64,000 nucleotides of DNA, taken from contig CBDCQL010000002.1 in assembly GCA_965220615.1 (NCBI GenBank), positions 2,453,597-2,517,596 on the forward strand. The letters run 5' to 3'. Under the pieces are notes generated by a model that had not been told where the DNA came from, did no database searches, and saw only the letters and a program-made list of their open reading frames with translations. Source of the stretch: JAGWBD01 sp965220615. GTDB taxonomy: Bacteria; Chloroflexota; Anaerolineae; Aggregatilineales; Phototrophicaceae. A program made the position numbers and the translations under genes. Positions within the stretch are counted from its first letter, which is position 1. Each line of letters opens with the position of its first letter. Of the stretch, positions 33,371 through 41,750 are shown in pieces.

Positions 33371-33797
33371 AAGCGAACAGCAGAAGGCAATGGAGGCCGA
33401 AGGGAAAGAATCTCCAATCCCGGAAGACCTTCTTGCTGTTTTGCCTCCCGAATCACGTGTTGAAATTGTTACGATGTTGTTTTCCTCGTTCATGTCTTTC
33501 TTTTCTTCCGGTTCTGGTGCTGATCCTCTCTTTAGCAAGTTCAATGAAGAACACACGACCCAGTTTCTGGACCAAGTACAAAAGAGTGAAGAGCGGGCTC
33601 ACGACCTGCAGAAAACAGACCGTAAATTGCTCGTAGCATTTGTTCTGCTGCTGGTCTTGGTTTTCTGTGGAGGTGTCGTTTATCTGCTACCTAGGGACAG
33701 AGAACTGTTGCTGTTGCTCATACAGTTCTTGGTTCTCTTGGCAGGAGGAATTGGCACTGGGATAGGAATAATGTCTCGCAGACCCCGCTCCCAATAA
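33363..33797 (+). CDS. Two-TM membrane protein of unknown function
   Basis: A 144-residue protein (start at ATG 33363, overlapping the previous stop). The N-terminal 90 residues are soluble and acidic/helical (LLAVLPPESRVEIVTMLFSSF, FNEEHTTQFLDQVQKSEERA). Two closely spaced membrane helices follow (LLVAFVLLLVLVFCGGVVYLL and LLLLLIQFLVLLAGGIGTGI) with a short basic tail. A soluble sensor-like part and two helices recall membrane effectors of abortive-infection or toxin systems, but no family was recognised. Confidence 0.65.
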   Translation: MSESEQQKAMEAEGKESPIPEDLLAVLPPESRVEIVTMLFSSFMSFFSSGSGADPLFSKFNEEHTTQFLDQVQKSEERAHDLQKTDRKLLVAFVLLLVLVFCGGVVYLLPRDRELLLLLIQFLVLLAGGIGTGIGIMSRRPRSQ

Positions 33798-33851
33798 TTG
33801 CCTGTTCACCTAGGGAGCACTTTCGCAAAAGCACAGTTTGCTTCGGTTAAT

Positions 33852-35066
33852 CTAGCCCAGCGCCTCCCCCAACTGCGCCATCGCCTCGCTCTCCGTCGCG
33901 TGGATGGCCAGCACCTGCCCCGCCAGACCCTCGCGGAACGCCGTCAGTTCCGCCTCCGTCATGGGGAAGTCCGCACCGAGTTGCTCAAACAGCTCTGACT
34001 GCCGTTCGTGGCAGCGGCGCATCTCCGGCAGCGCGTCCATGCCCTGTTCGTCAAGCAACGCGTAACGCCGCTGCAGCAACTCACGCGTCCCGGCAAGGGC
34101 GGGCACCTCATCCGGCAGCAACATCTGCGCCAGTTCGCGCCACTGCCCGTGACTGCGGCGCAGGGTCGCGCCGACCTCGCGTAGCGCGCGCCTGTCGAGG
34201 ATGACGGCGGCCTCGTCGAGGAAGTCCGCGTATGCCGCGCGCTCCATGCCGTCGAAGCCCCACAGCTCGATGAAGCCGAAGGCGCCGGGCTGGGTGTGGT
34301 TGCCGGCCAGCGCCATCATCAGGTCGCGGCCCGGGGCGAAGTAGCGCGCCCAGGACTGCTTGTTGCGCGTGTTGGTCAGCAACTGCGCCCAGCGCTCCAG
34401 CGCCAGCAGGCCGAAGTTGTTCACACTGCCGCGCGGCGGCCCCTCGGTGAACAGTGACAGGCACTGCCGCAGACCGGCCTCGACCGCGTCTTCGAGGCGA
34501 CTAAAATCCGGCGCGCCGAGCGTGGTCACGCGGAATCTCTCCTTCTTGACGCGGCCGCGGGCGGCGGCCAGGGTCGCGGCGGGGATGACCAGGGGCTGCG
34601 ACGAAGGCCCGGCGACCCAGGCGTTTTCCTCATCCAGGCCATAGACCAGCAGCGGGGTCATGGCCCAGTTGCGCTCGTCAGGCGGCAACAGCGTCCAGGG
34701 CAGGCTGAAGGAATCGGCCATGACGATGGCGGCGTGGCCTTCGGCGAGGGCGTCGCGCAGGTTGGCCGCGCCCTTGTCGGCGCTGGCCGTCTGACGCAGG
34801 TCCTGCGGGATGGCGAGGCGCTCGCAGAGGGTCGGCAGCGGGTCGAAGGTGTTGCGCGTCAGCAGCACCAGATGCGGCGGATAGCCCTGGTACTGAAAGG
34901 TGAAGTAGCCGAAGGCGATGCCGCCGCTGATGCCCAGCAGCAGCGCCTCGGAGAGTGGCTCGCCGCTGTGCGGGGCGCGCACGCCCTCCCAGGCGAGGGC
35001 GTCGCGTAGCGTGCCGGTCTCGTAGTGGCGGCCGGCGAATTCGCTGTAGTTGTCAAGAACGGGCAT
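33852..35066 (-). CDS. BtrH N-terminal-domain protein (DUF4872-like)
   Basis: A 404-residue protein started at ATG 35066, which has a GGGGAGACG ribosome-binding site; the frame remains open upstream but without family-like sequence. The N-terminal half has the papain-like BtrH fold features: LLLGISGGIAFGYFTFQYQGYPPHLVLLTR and DEENAWVAGPS. In butirosin synthesis BtrH transfers an acyl chain from a carrier protein; most genomic homologues are uncharacterised peptide- or acyl-transferase-like proteins. The C-terminal part is helical (ARYFAPGRDLMMALAGNHTQPG). No biosynthetic cluster is nearby, so the role is unknown. Confidence 0.78.
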   Translation of the reverse strand: MPVLDNYSEFAGRHYETGTLRDALAWEGVRAPHSGEPLSEALLLGISGGIAFGYFTFQYQGYPPHLVLLTRNTFDPLPTLCERLAIPQDLRQTASADKGAANLRDALAEGHAAIVMADSFSLPWTLLPPDERNWAMTPLLVYGLDEENAWVAGPSSQPLVIPAATLAAARGRVKKERFRVTTLGAPDFSRLEDAVEAGLRQCLSLFTEGPPRGSVNNFGLLALERWAQLLTNTRNKQSWARYFAPGRDLMMALAGNHTQPGAFGFIELWGFDGMERAAYADFLDEAAVILDRRALREVGATLRRSHGQWRELAQMLLPDEVPALAGTRELLQRRYALLDEQGMDALPEMRRCHERQSELFEQLGADFPMTEAELTAFREGLAGQVLAIHATESEAMAQLGEALG

Positions 35067-35436
35067 GGTCGTCTCCCCTGTCGTTGCTGAAAGCAGTGTA
35101 CAACAGGCGGCGGGAGGCCTGGCAAAAGAGCGACATACTTTGGACTTTTGGGGCGGCCCTCGCCCCCCCCGACCCCTTTCCATGTGAAGGGGTAGCGAGG
35201 GCACCAGCCCGAAGCATCTCGCAGGGGCGATTTATCAAATCGCCCGTCCCGTACGGATCACACGTCGCCGGCGACGCGGCGGGCGCCATGGTATGGCGCG
35301 CCTACAGCACAGGGCGGACGCGGGAGCCCTTCTCAGGAGGGGTGAGGGCGCACCTGGACGCGAATGAATCGCTTTTCTCCAGGAGCCTCTTCCATTGTGC
35401 AGGAGTGAAGAAAATGGAGCCCGCGCCGCAGGGCCG
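35067..35436. other. Noncoding region with a hairpin
   Basis: About 370 bases between two reverse-strand genes. It contains a C8 run at about 35164, a 9-bp stem (GGGCGATTT / AAATCGCCC, 35225-35245) and no convincing gene. The hairpin lacks a T-tract; it may be a dispersed repeat or a weak terminator for the gene ending at 35437. Confidence 0.5.
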
Positions 35437-36393
35437 CTACTCCAGCTCCGCCAGCGCGATGCCCTGCTCGCCCTGCACCGTGTAGAGCAGATAAAGACGG
35501 CCGTCGTCGTCCAGGAAGGGACAGGGATCGCGCAACTGGCAGACCGGCTCGTGCACCGCGCCGCGCCTGGATGGCCCCGCCGACAGGCCCGCGCCCTCCC
35601 AGGGTCGCTCCGGCAGCAGCAGCGTGCGCAGGGGCCCCGGCCGCCAGCGACGCCAGTCCGGCTCGCTGACGTCGATCCCGGCCAGCATGACGTGCTCGGG
35701 CGCGTCGCCCTGGCGCGAGCAGAAGACGTAGAGTCTGTCGCCATCGAGGTGCATGGCCAGGTGGCGGATGGAAGGCGCCCCCGCCGGGAAGAAGAAGTCC
35801 TCGCGCCGCGTATCGTCGCCAAAGAGCAGCGGCCCGCTTTCGAAGACCGCCAGACCATCCGGGGAGCGGCAGAGCAGGCCCGGCATGCTGATACCGTAGA
35901 CCATGCCATGCATTTTGACCACGCGCAGGTAGGCCGGCGCGATCAGTGGCGGCTGCAGCTCGAAGTGCAGGCCGTCTTGCGATAGCGCGACGCGGCTGCG
36001 CTGCGTGTAAAAGAAGCGCTCGTCGATCTCGGGGACCACCGACGCACGGTCGGCGGCGTTCATTACGCCGTGGAAGTAGAGATGGATGCGCCGCCATTCA
36101 TGGTCGACGAGGATGTGGGGCGAGGCGATGTGCCCCTCGAAGCCGCTGTCGGCCAGTTGCAGCACGCCGCCCTGGTGAACCCGCCAGGGGCCGCCCAGGT
36201 CGTCGGCGTATGCCAGGCGGATGTGATCGCCGGCGTGATGCGCGAAGTAGAGATAGTAGCGGCCCAGGGGTGATGGCACCCAGTCCGGCACGCGCAGAAG
36301 GCAGGGCCCGTTGATGTTCTGGCGCATCAGGGGGTCGGCGCCAGGCGTGTCCGCCGTGATGATCGGTCCGTCGAAGAGCCGCCGGGCCCGCAT
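35437..36393 (-). CDS. GH43/GH32-like five-bladed propeller glycosidase-like protein
   Basis: A 318-residue protein if started at ATG 36393, which avoids overlap with rpsD; an in-frame start at 36435 would overlap rpsD by 22 bases. Propeller-type phrases are visible: GPCLLRVPDWVPSPLGRYYLYFAHH, IRLAYADDLGGPWRVH, GHIASPHILVDHEWRRIHLYFHG and LRDPCPFLDDDGRLYLLYTVQGE. This is the pattern of beta-propeller glycosidases (families 43/117-like). Catalytic acids cannot be confirmed by eye. No signal peptide. It probably acts in the cytoplasm on an imported oligosaccharide. Confidence 0.75.
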   Translation of the reverse strand: MRARRLFDGPIITADTPGADPLMRQNINGPCLLRVPDWVPSPLGRYYLYFAHHAGDHIRLAYADDLGGPWRVHQGGVLQLADSGFEGHIASPHILVDHEWRRIHLYFHGVMNAADRASVVPEIDERFFYTQRSRVALSQDGLHFELQPPLIAPAYLRVVKMHGMVYGISMPGLLCRSPDGLAVFESGPLLFGDDTRREDFFFPAGAPSIRHLAMHLDGDRLYVFCSRQGDAPEHVMLAGIDVSEPDWRRWRPGPLRTLLLPERPWEGAGLSAGPSRRGAVHEPVCQLRDPCPFLDDDGRLYLLYTVQGEQGIALAELE

Positions 36394-36413
36394 GGCCGCG
36401 AAAACGCTGCGCC

Positions 36414-37040
36414 TCAGGTCAGGCGCGTGTACCACTCCACGATCTGCTGCTCGTCCACCGGGATGGGCATCTCGTTGCGCTCGGGCACGCGCTCGAAGGT
36501 CGCGCTGAAGTTGTCCGCGTCGAGCGACATGTATTCAGGTACGGCGCCCCGCGATTCCAGCGCCTCGGCGATGTGTACGTTCTTGCGCATGCGCTCGTGG
36601 ACGGAGATGACGTCGCCGCTGCGGACCTGGGCCGAGGCGATGTCGAGGCGGCGGCCGTTGACCAGGATGTGGCCGTGGCCGACCAGCTGGCGCGCGGCCC
36701 AGATGGTGGGCGCGAAGCCGGCGCGGAAGACGAGATTGTCGAGGCGGCGCTCCAGCAGCACCAGCATGTTCGTGCCTGTGTTGCCGCTCTGCTTGCGCGC
36801 GCGCACGAAGTAGCGCCGCATCTGGCGGTCGCGCACGTTGAAGATGAAGGCCAGTTTCTGCTTTTCGGCCAGTTGCAGGCTGTAGTTGCTGCGACGGCCG
36901 GAGCGGTACTGCCGGTCGCGGCCGTGCTCTCCGGGCGGATAGGGGCGCTTCTCAAGGATGCGCTGGTACTTGGGGCGCGGCACCAGCACCTCGCCGAAGC
37001 GGCGCTGAACCTTCGCCTTGGGCCCGTGATAGGATGCCAT
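36414..37040 (-). CDS. rpsD: 30S ribosomal protein S4
   Basis: A 208-residue primary 16S rRNA-binding protein. It has the S4 signature RRLDNLVFRAGF, the S4 RNA-binding domain (ARQLVGHGHILVNGRRLDIAS) and the conserved KEKQKL-type region (LAEKQKLAFIFNVRDRQMRRYF). It nucleates small-subunit assembly. It lies alone, outside a ribosomal protein cluster, as happens for stand-alone rpsD genes in several phyla. Lacking the N-terminal four-Cys zinc site, it is the zinc-free form. Confidence 0.97.
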   Translation of the reverse strand: MASYHGPKAKVQRRFGEVLVPRPKYQRILEKRPYPPGEHGRDRQYRSGRRSNYSLQLAEKQKLAFIFNVRDRQMRRYFVRARKQSGNTGTNMLVLLERRLDNLVFRAGFAPTIWAARQLVGHGHILVNGRRLDIASAQVRSGDVISVHERMRKNVHIAEALESRGAVPEYMSLDADNFSATFERVPERNEMPIPVDEQQIVEWYTRLT

Positions 37041-37134
37041 CTGCCTCTTCCCTCTGCTCCGCGGGCCACTCGCGCCCGGTCAACAAAACGGACGGCCCAT
37101 TGTACAGGCCGCGCGACCAATTGCCAGCGTCAAA

Positions 37135-38157
37135 TCAGGGCGCGCCGACGAGGCGTCGCTCCTGCGCCACAAACACCCCCGGCTCAAGGCCCTTTTGCGC
37201 CATGGTCGTGGCCGCCACCCGCCAGGCCTGCATGGCGCGGGCGATATCCTCAACCAGCGGCACGGCCACCGAGTTGCCGAACTGCCGGTAGGCCTGGGTG
37301 TCCGAGACCGGAATGACGAAGTCGTCCGGGAAACCCATCAAACGCGCGCACTCGCGCGGCGTCAGACGGCGCGGGTTGCGTCCACCCTGCCTGATGAGGA
37401 TCTCGGAACCGTCCTTGTAGTAGCGCGCACTGAGCGTGCGCGTGATGCGGTCGCGCGCCGGGTCGACCAGGCCGTAGCCGAAGCCGTTGCCGCGGCGCCT
37501 GTGCTTCGCCGCGTAGGCCTGAAGGTAACCCCACAGTTTGTCGCTCAGCGTGTATTTCCCGTCAACCTCCGCTTCGAGAATGTCGGCGAGGGACGGACCC
37601 TGCGCCGGCGGGTCGGGAAAGGCGAAGGCCAGGTCGGGCCAGAGGTCGCGTCGAAAGCCGACGACGAAGATCCGCTGGCGATGCTGCGGCACGTAACCCT
37701 GCGCGTCCAGCACCTGGTGATGCACGCGATAGCCCAGGCGCCGCAGTTCCCCCTGGATGACCCGAAAGGTGCGCCCGCCGTCGTGCGTCTTCAGGTTGCG
37801 CACGTTCTCCAGCAGCAGGGCCGGCGGGCCTTTCGCCTCAAGAATGCGCGCGATCTCAAAGAAGAGATTGCCCTGCGTTTGATCGGCGAAGCCGTGCGCG
37901 CGTCCCAGACTCTTTTTCTTGGAGACACCGGCGATCGAAAAGGGTTGACAGGGGAAACCGGCCAGCAGGATATCGTGGTCGGGGATGTCCGCGACGTCGA
38001 TTTCGCGGATGTCACCGCATGGCGTCTCACCGAAGTTGGCAGCGTAGGTCTGCTGCGCGAAGCGGTCCCATTCGCACGAGAACACGCTTTGCGCACCGAC
38101 GCGCCCGAAGGCCAGGCGCATGCCGCCGATGCCGGCGAAGAGGTCGATGACCCTCAT
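37135..38157 (-). CDS. dcm: DNA (cytosine-5)-methyltransferase
   Basis: A 340-residue enzyme with the full C5 motif order: motif I DLFAGIGG (residues 5-12), motif IV GFPCQPFS with catalytic Cys70, motif VI LLENVRNL, motif VIII QRIFVVGFR, a variable target-recognition stretch, and motif X FGNSVAVPL. It methylates the C5 of cytosine in a specific DNA site. The start codon overlaps the rsmI stop (ATGA), so it is translated from the rsmI transcript. No endonuclease is adjacent, so it is an orphan or solitary methylase. Symbol given for the family, not for the E. coli target. Confidence 0.95.
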   Translation of the reverse strand: MRVIDLFAGIGGMRLAFGRVGAQSVFSCEWDRFAQQTYAANFGETPCGDIREIDVADIPDHDILLAGFPCQPFSIAGVSKKKSLGRAHGFADQTQGNLFFEIARILEAKGPPALLLENVRNLKTHDGGRTFRVIQGELRRLGYRVHHQVLDAQGYVPQHRQRIFVVGFRRDLWPDLAFAFPDPPAQGPSLADILEAEVDGKYTLSDKLWGYLQAYAAKHRRRGNGFGYGLVDPARDRITRTLSARYYKDGSEILIRQGGRNPRRLTPRECARLMGFPDDFVIPVSDTQAYRQFGNSVAVPLVEDIARAMQAWRVAATTMAQKGLEPGVFVAQERRLVGAP

Positions 38158-38978
38158 CCCGCGCGCGCCTCCAGCCCCAGGGCGTAGACCGCGCGGCGCT
38201 TCCAGCCGGAGACTTCCGCCACGGCCTTGGCCGCGCTGGCGAGCGGCTCGCCGGACGCCTGGCGCTCCCTCAGGGCCGCGCGCACCAGGTCCGCCTCCCA
38301 GACCTCGGCCTCCTCCGCCCCGCCGATGACCAGCATGATCTCCCCGCGCGGCCCCTGCCTTTCAAGCTGCCCCAGCACTTCACTGACCGTGCCGCGCAGG
38401 TATTCCTCGTGCAGCTTGCTCAGTTCGCGCGCGACCACCAGCGGCCGTTCGCCCAGCGCGTCACGAATGGCGGCCAGCGTCGCCAGCAGGCGTTGCGGAT
38501 TTTCGCAGGCCAGCAGGGTACGCCGCTCGTGACGCAGGCTCGCCAGCAACTGCGAACGCGCGCGGGCTTTCACGGGCAGGAAACCCAGCCAGATGAAGCT
38601 GTCGACCGGCAGGCCGGAGCCGACCACGGCCGTCGTCAGGGCGCTGGCGCCGGGCAGGACCTCGACGCGCAACCCCTCCGCCAGGGCAGCGCGCACGATT
38701 TCATGGCCGGGGTCGGCGAGGGTCGGCATGCCGGCGTCGCTGACCAGCGCCACGTCGCCCCGCGCCAGCGCCTCCAGCAGATCGGAGACGCGCCGCGCCT
38801 CATTGTGGTCGTGGTAGCTCAGCAGGGGCGTGTCGATGTCGTAGTGTTGCAGCAGGACCCGCGTGCGGCGCGTGTCCTCGGCAGCGATCAGCGAGACCTC
38901 ACGCAGCACGCGCAGGGCGCGCAGGGTGATGTCCTCAAGGTTGCCGATGGGGGTCGGCACGATGTAGAGCACGCCCAT
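38154..38978 (-). CDS. rsmI: 16S rRNA (cytidine1402-2'-O)-methyltransferase
   Basis: A 274-residue tetrapyrrole-methylase-fold enzyme: GVLYIVPTPIGNLEDITLRAL, SLIAAEDTRRTRVLLQHYDI, SDAGMPTLADPG and FVLPGASALTTAVVGSGLP-type motifs, all diagnostic of RsmI. It methylates the ribose of C1402 in the decoding centre. It forms an overlapping pair with the C5-cytosine methyltransferase gene downstream. Confidence 0.95.
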   Translation of the reverse strand: MGVLYIVPTPIGNLEDITLRALRVLREVSLIAAEDTRRTRVLLQHYDIDTPLLSYHDHNEARRVSDLLEALARGDVALVSDAGMPTLADPGHEIVRAALAEGLRVEVLPGASALTTAVVGSGLPVDSFIWLGFLPVKARARSQLLASLRHERRTLLACENPQRLLATLAAIRDALGERPLVVARELSKLHEEYLRGTVSEVLGQLERQGPRGEIMLVIGGAEEAEVWEADLVRAALRERQASGEPLASAAKAVAEVSGWKRRAVYALGLEARAG

Positions 38979-39117
38979 CGCGTTTTCTCACAGCCGCCGG
39001 CCTGCGAAGTGTACCACGCCGCCTGTTGCTGAGTGGCGCCCTCACCCCCCCCGGCCTTGTTCCCGCAGGCCCCGTCGCTGTACCATGCGACCCGTCAACC
39101 CTGCCTGCAGGAGCGCC

Positions 39118-40632
39118 ATGCCACAGCCCAACATTCTCGTCATCATGAGCGACGATCACGCGCAGTGGGCCTCCGGCTGCTACGGAAACCGCGAGTTGCA
39201 CACGCCTGCGCTGGACCATCTGGCCGCGGGCGGCCTGCGCATGGACAACGCCTTCACGCCCACGCCGGTCTGCTCGCCGGCGCGCGCCTCCTTCTTCACC
39301 GGCCTGCTGCCCTCGCAACACGGCATCCATGACTGGCTCTGGTACGACGTCAACGTCCACAGTGAAGCGCAACGGGCGGCCCTCGCGGGTCAGCCCTCGC
39401 TGGCCGGGCAGGTCAGCTTGGCGCAGCGCCTGGCTCAGGCGGGCTATCACTGCGGCCTGAGCGGCAAGTGGCATTGCGGCGGGGACGATACACCGCAACC
39501 GGGCTTTCACTTTTGGGACGCCCTGCGCAAGAACACCCGGCCTCTGGATGGCCCCTACAGCGTCGACGGGACCATCGTCGAGCGCCAGGGTTGGCACAGC
39601 GAGATCATCAGCGACAATGCCCTGCGCTTTCTGCGCGAGCGCCCGCAGGTGGAAGCGCCGCGGAGCACAGTGACGACGGCGCGGACATCCCCGCAGGTAG
39701 AAGCGCCGCGGAGCGCAGTGACGACGGCGCGGACATCCCCGCAGGGGAGACAGCCCTTCTTCCTCTTCGTCGGCTACATCGGGGCTCACAGCCCCTGGAG
39801 CGGCCACCCGGGTCGCCTGGTGGCGCGCTACCGCGGCTCCCGTTTCGACGACATCCCCCGGAACGACCCGGGACCTCACGGGCGGTTCACCGGCGAGGGC
39901 ATCAACGTGCGCGACCGCGAGGAGGCGCTGGCGCAGTATTACGCCGCGGTCAGCCACATCGACGAGGGCGTGGGCCGCCTGCTGGACGAACTGGAGGCCC
40001 AGGGTCTGCGCGAGGACACCCTCGTGGTGTATACATCCGACCACGGCCTCAACTGCAGCCACCACGGTCTGTGGGGCAAGGGCAACGCCACCCGCCCGCC
40101 CAACATGCTGGAGGAGTCGATTCGCGTGCCGCTGCTCTTCAACTGGCCGGGACGCGTGACGCCCGGTCAGACGGCCGCGCACTTCGTTGATCACTGCGAC
40201 CTGCACGCGACCCTGCTCGACCTCGCCGGGCTCGACGGCGACTCATCGGGCGGGCCGGGCCGCAGCCTCGCGCCGCTCTTCGGCGATGCGTCGGCGCTGC
40301 CCGACTGGCGACAGTTTCAGGCCGGCGAATACGGCCCGACGCGCATGTGGCGCACGGAACGTTACAAGCTCGTGCGCCAGACGCCGCGGAGCGCAGTGAC
40401 GACGGCGCGGACATCACCGCAGGTGGCAAATGAACTGCTCTTTGACCTGCAGGCCGACCCGCGCGAGAGCCGCGATATCCTCTCTGCCGAGCCGCAACTG
40501 GCCGCCGATCTGGGCGCGCAAATGAATGCCTTCTTCGCGCAGTACGACGTCCCCGAACGCAGCGGCCTGCGCGCGCCGCAGGGCCCGCGCCACAATTTCC
40601 ACGAGGCCTGGCGCGAGCGGCTGGAGCTGTAG
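39118..40632 (+). CDS. Sulfatase (formylglycine-dependent) with inserted repeats
   Basis: A 504-residue protein started at ATG 39118, which has an AGGAG ribosome-binding site. The sulfatase signature CSPARAS (Cys52) is the site converted to formylglycine by a separate enzyme; DDH near residue 12 and YTSDHGLNCSHHGLWGK supply calcium and substrate ligands. No signal peptide, so it probably works in the cytoplasm on sulfated sugars or small esters. Two tandem 16-residue units (PQVEAPRSAVTTARTS) are inserted before PFFLFVGYIG, and a third copy (TPRSAVTTARTSPQ) sits near YKLVRQ in the C-terminal part. All are in frame and lie in positions expected to be surface loops. Confidence 0.92.
   Translation: MPQPNILVIMSDDHAQWASGCYGNRELHTPALDHLAAGGLRMDNAFTPTPVCSPARASFFTGLLPSQHGIHDWLWYDVNVHSEAQRAALAGQPSLAGQVSLAQRLAQAGYHCGLSGKWHCGGDDTPQPGFHFWDALRKNTRPLDGPYSVDGTIVERQGWHSEIISDNALRFLRERPQVEAPRSTVTTARTSPQVEAPRSAVTTARTSPQGRQPFFLFVGYIGAHSPWSGHPGRLVARYRGSRFDDIPRNDPGPHGRFTGEGINVRDREEALAQYYAAVSHIDEGVGRLLDELEAQGLREDTLVVYTSDHGLNCSHHGLWGKGNATRPPNMLEESIRVPLLFNWPGRVTPGQTAAHFVDHCDLHATLLDLAGLDGDSSGGPGRSLAPLFGDASALPDWRQFQAGEYGPTRMWRTERYKLVRQTPRSAVTTARTSPQVANELLFDLQADPRESRDILSAEPQLAADLGAQMNAFFAQYDVPERSGLRAPQGPRHNFHEAWRERLEL
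39642..39737 (+). repeat. Two tandem 48-bp coding repeats in the sulfatase
   Basis: Units 39642-39689 and 39690-39737 differ at two positions. They are followed by a partial third (CCCGCAGG). An inverted CCGCG/CGCGG pair brackets the core. Confidence 0.9.
40382..40424 (+). repeat. Third, dispersed copy of the sulfatase coding repeat
   Basis: The core of the same element (CGCCGCGGAGCGCAGTGACG onward) recurs 650 bases downstream, again in frame, with one changed base at the end (ACATCACCGC). Confidence 0.88.
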
Positions 40633-41049
40633 CGTCAGGCGCCCGCAGGAATGTGCTGCGATTCCCTGACCGGAAACGGGCCGGTTTCCCGGACGGACCT
40701 GAAGTTGCCATTTTTGTCAGAATTGAATCCAGAATTGCGTCCGGGAGTGAAAATCTCTACTCAATTCGCTGTCATTTCTGGATTCAGAAATTGCACGAAT
40801 ACCTTCGCACCCACGGATTCATCGACTTGAAACTGGATCTGACCCAGTTGCACTGGCTCACCTGTCAGCTACCGGCCTGTAGCCCTCACAGTTCGACATC
40901 CACGTCTGGCTCTGCAAACACGTACATTCACTCAAAGGGACACATGCAGGGGGCACAATTCACCAACAAAAATCTCTGCAATTTCGAAGTCCGCAAAAGA
41001 TGGAAACCAGGCAAAACTATCGCCACATCAAGAGGCAAGGTGGTGCCTT
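40633..41049. other. Lower-GC noncoding region
   Basis: About 410 bases. An open frame from 40653 to 41180 exists but has no recognisable domain and overlaps the next candidate gene. Short inverted repeat GGAAAC/GTTTCC at 40671-40690 just after the sulfatase may be a weak terminator. Confidence 0.45.
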
Positions 41050-41352
41050 GTGAACAGGTTTGTGATTATCATTTTCCTGGTGATGATGTTTGTCGGCGTA
41101 GTCGGACCTGCGATGGCCGGGAGTATGCCGGAACCGGCTGCCAAAAGGGAACCTTTCTGCGACTTGCTCAACAATCCTGACAATGAACCGGTTGAGCCCG
41201 GATCCCTTACATGCTGGATTGCTGAAAGGAGTACAGAGATATGTGTTGAAAACCTTTGCCTGAGGCGTTGTTATCGTGTGTTGTGTTGCAGGTTTACCTT
41301 CTCTTTCACGTATTGCCACAGGATCAGCGGATACTACCCTTGTGGCGCATAA
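41050..41352 (+). CDS. Candidate small secreted Cys-rich protein
   Basis: A 100-residue frame from GTG 41050. The N-terminus (MNRFVIIIFLVMMFVGVVGPAMAG) is a good signal peptide with an Ala-x-Ala cleavage site. The mature 76 residues contain nine Cys (PFC, LTCW, EICV, NLCLRRC, VLCC, YCH, PCG). An intrinsic terminator follows at 41395, which supports a transcribed gene. No family recognised. The GC content is low for this genome, so it may be recently acquired. Confidence 0.5.
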   Translation: MNRFVIIIFLVMMFVGVVGPAMAGSMPEPAAKREPFCDLLNNPDNEPVEPGSLTCWIAERSTEICVENLCLRRCYRVLCCRFTFSFTYCHRISGYYPCGA

Positions 41353-41394
41353 GCGTTTGGGTTGCGCTGTCAATGAAAGGCAAAGGCACTGTTC

Positions 41395-41431
41395 ATAACC
41401 TGCGATCCAACAGTCGCAGGTTATGTTTTTT
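41395..41431 (+). terminator. Intrinsic terminator
   Basis: Perfect 11-bp stem (ATAACCTGCGA / TCGCAGGTTAT, 41395-41424) with an 8-base loop, followed by GTTTTTT. Confidence 0.88.
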
Positions 41432-41750
41432 GTTACTGTACCTGTTGTTTCTTGCAGGTCTGCTGGCTGTTCATTTTTACCTGGATGCGGAATGTGAATG
41501 GATGAACGACATTACACTGGAATGTTCCTGAAGCAGGGCGGAGTATAATCAGGCAACAGGACGGGCGGCCTGCCAAAACAGGTCGTCTTTTTTCTGCCGA
41601 TGCCTGTTGGCGTTCGGACAGTACAGGCTGATATGCTGGTTGAGGGGCTCTGCGGTGGAGAGGCCGGGCTGTGCCGGCCACGAGGCAGCCGCAGGGGACA
41701 AGGCGCGGGGATTCAGGTTAGGATAGCGACAGACAGGGAACGGAGTTGCG

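Noticed and set aside
40653..41180. 175-codon forward frame after the sulfatase
   Set aside because: Starts inside noncoding sequence, shows no domain pattern, and overlaps a better candidate with a signal peptide.
41373..41531. Short frame encoding a single hydrophobic helix
   Set aside because: It would have to be read through a strong intrinsic terminator, and it has no clear ribosome-binding site.
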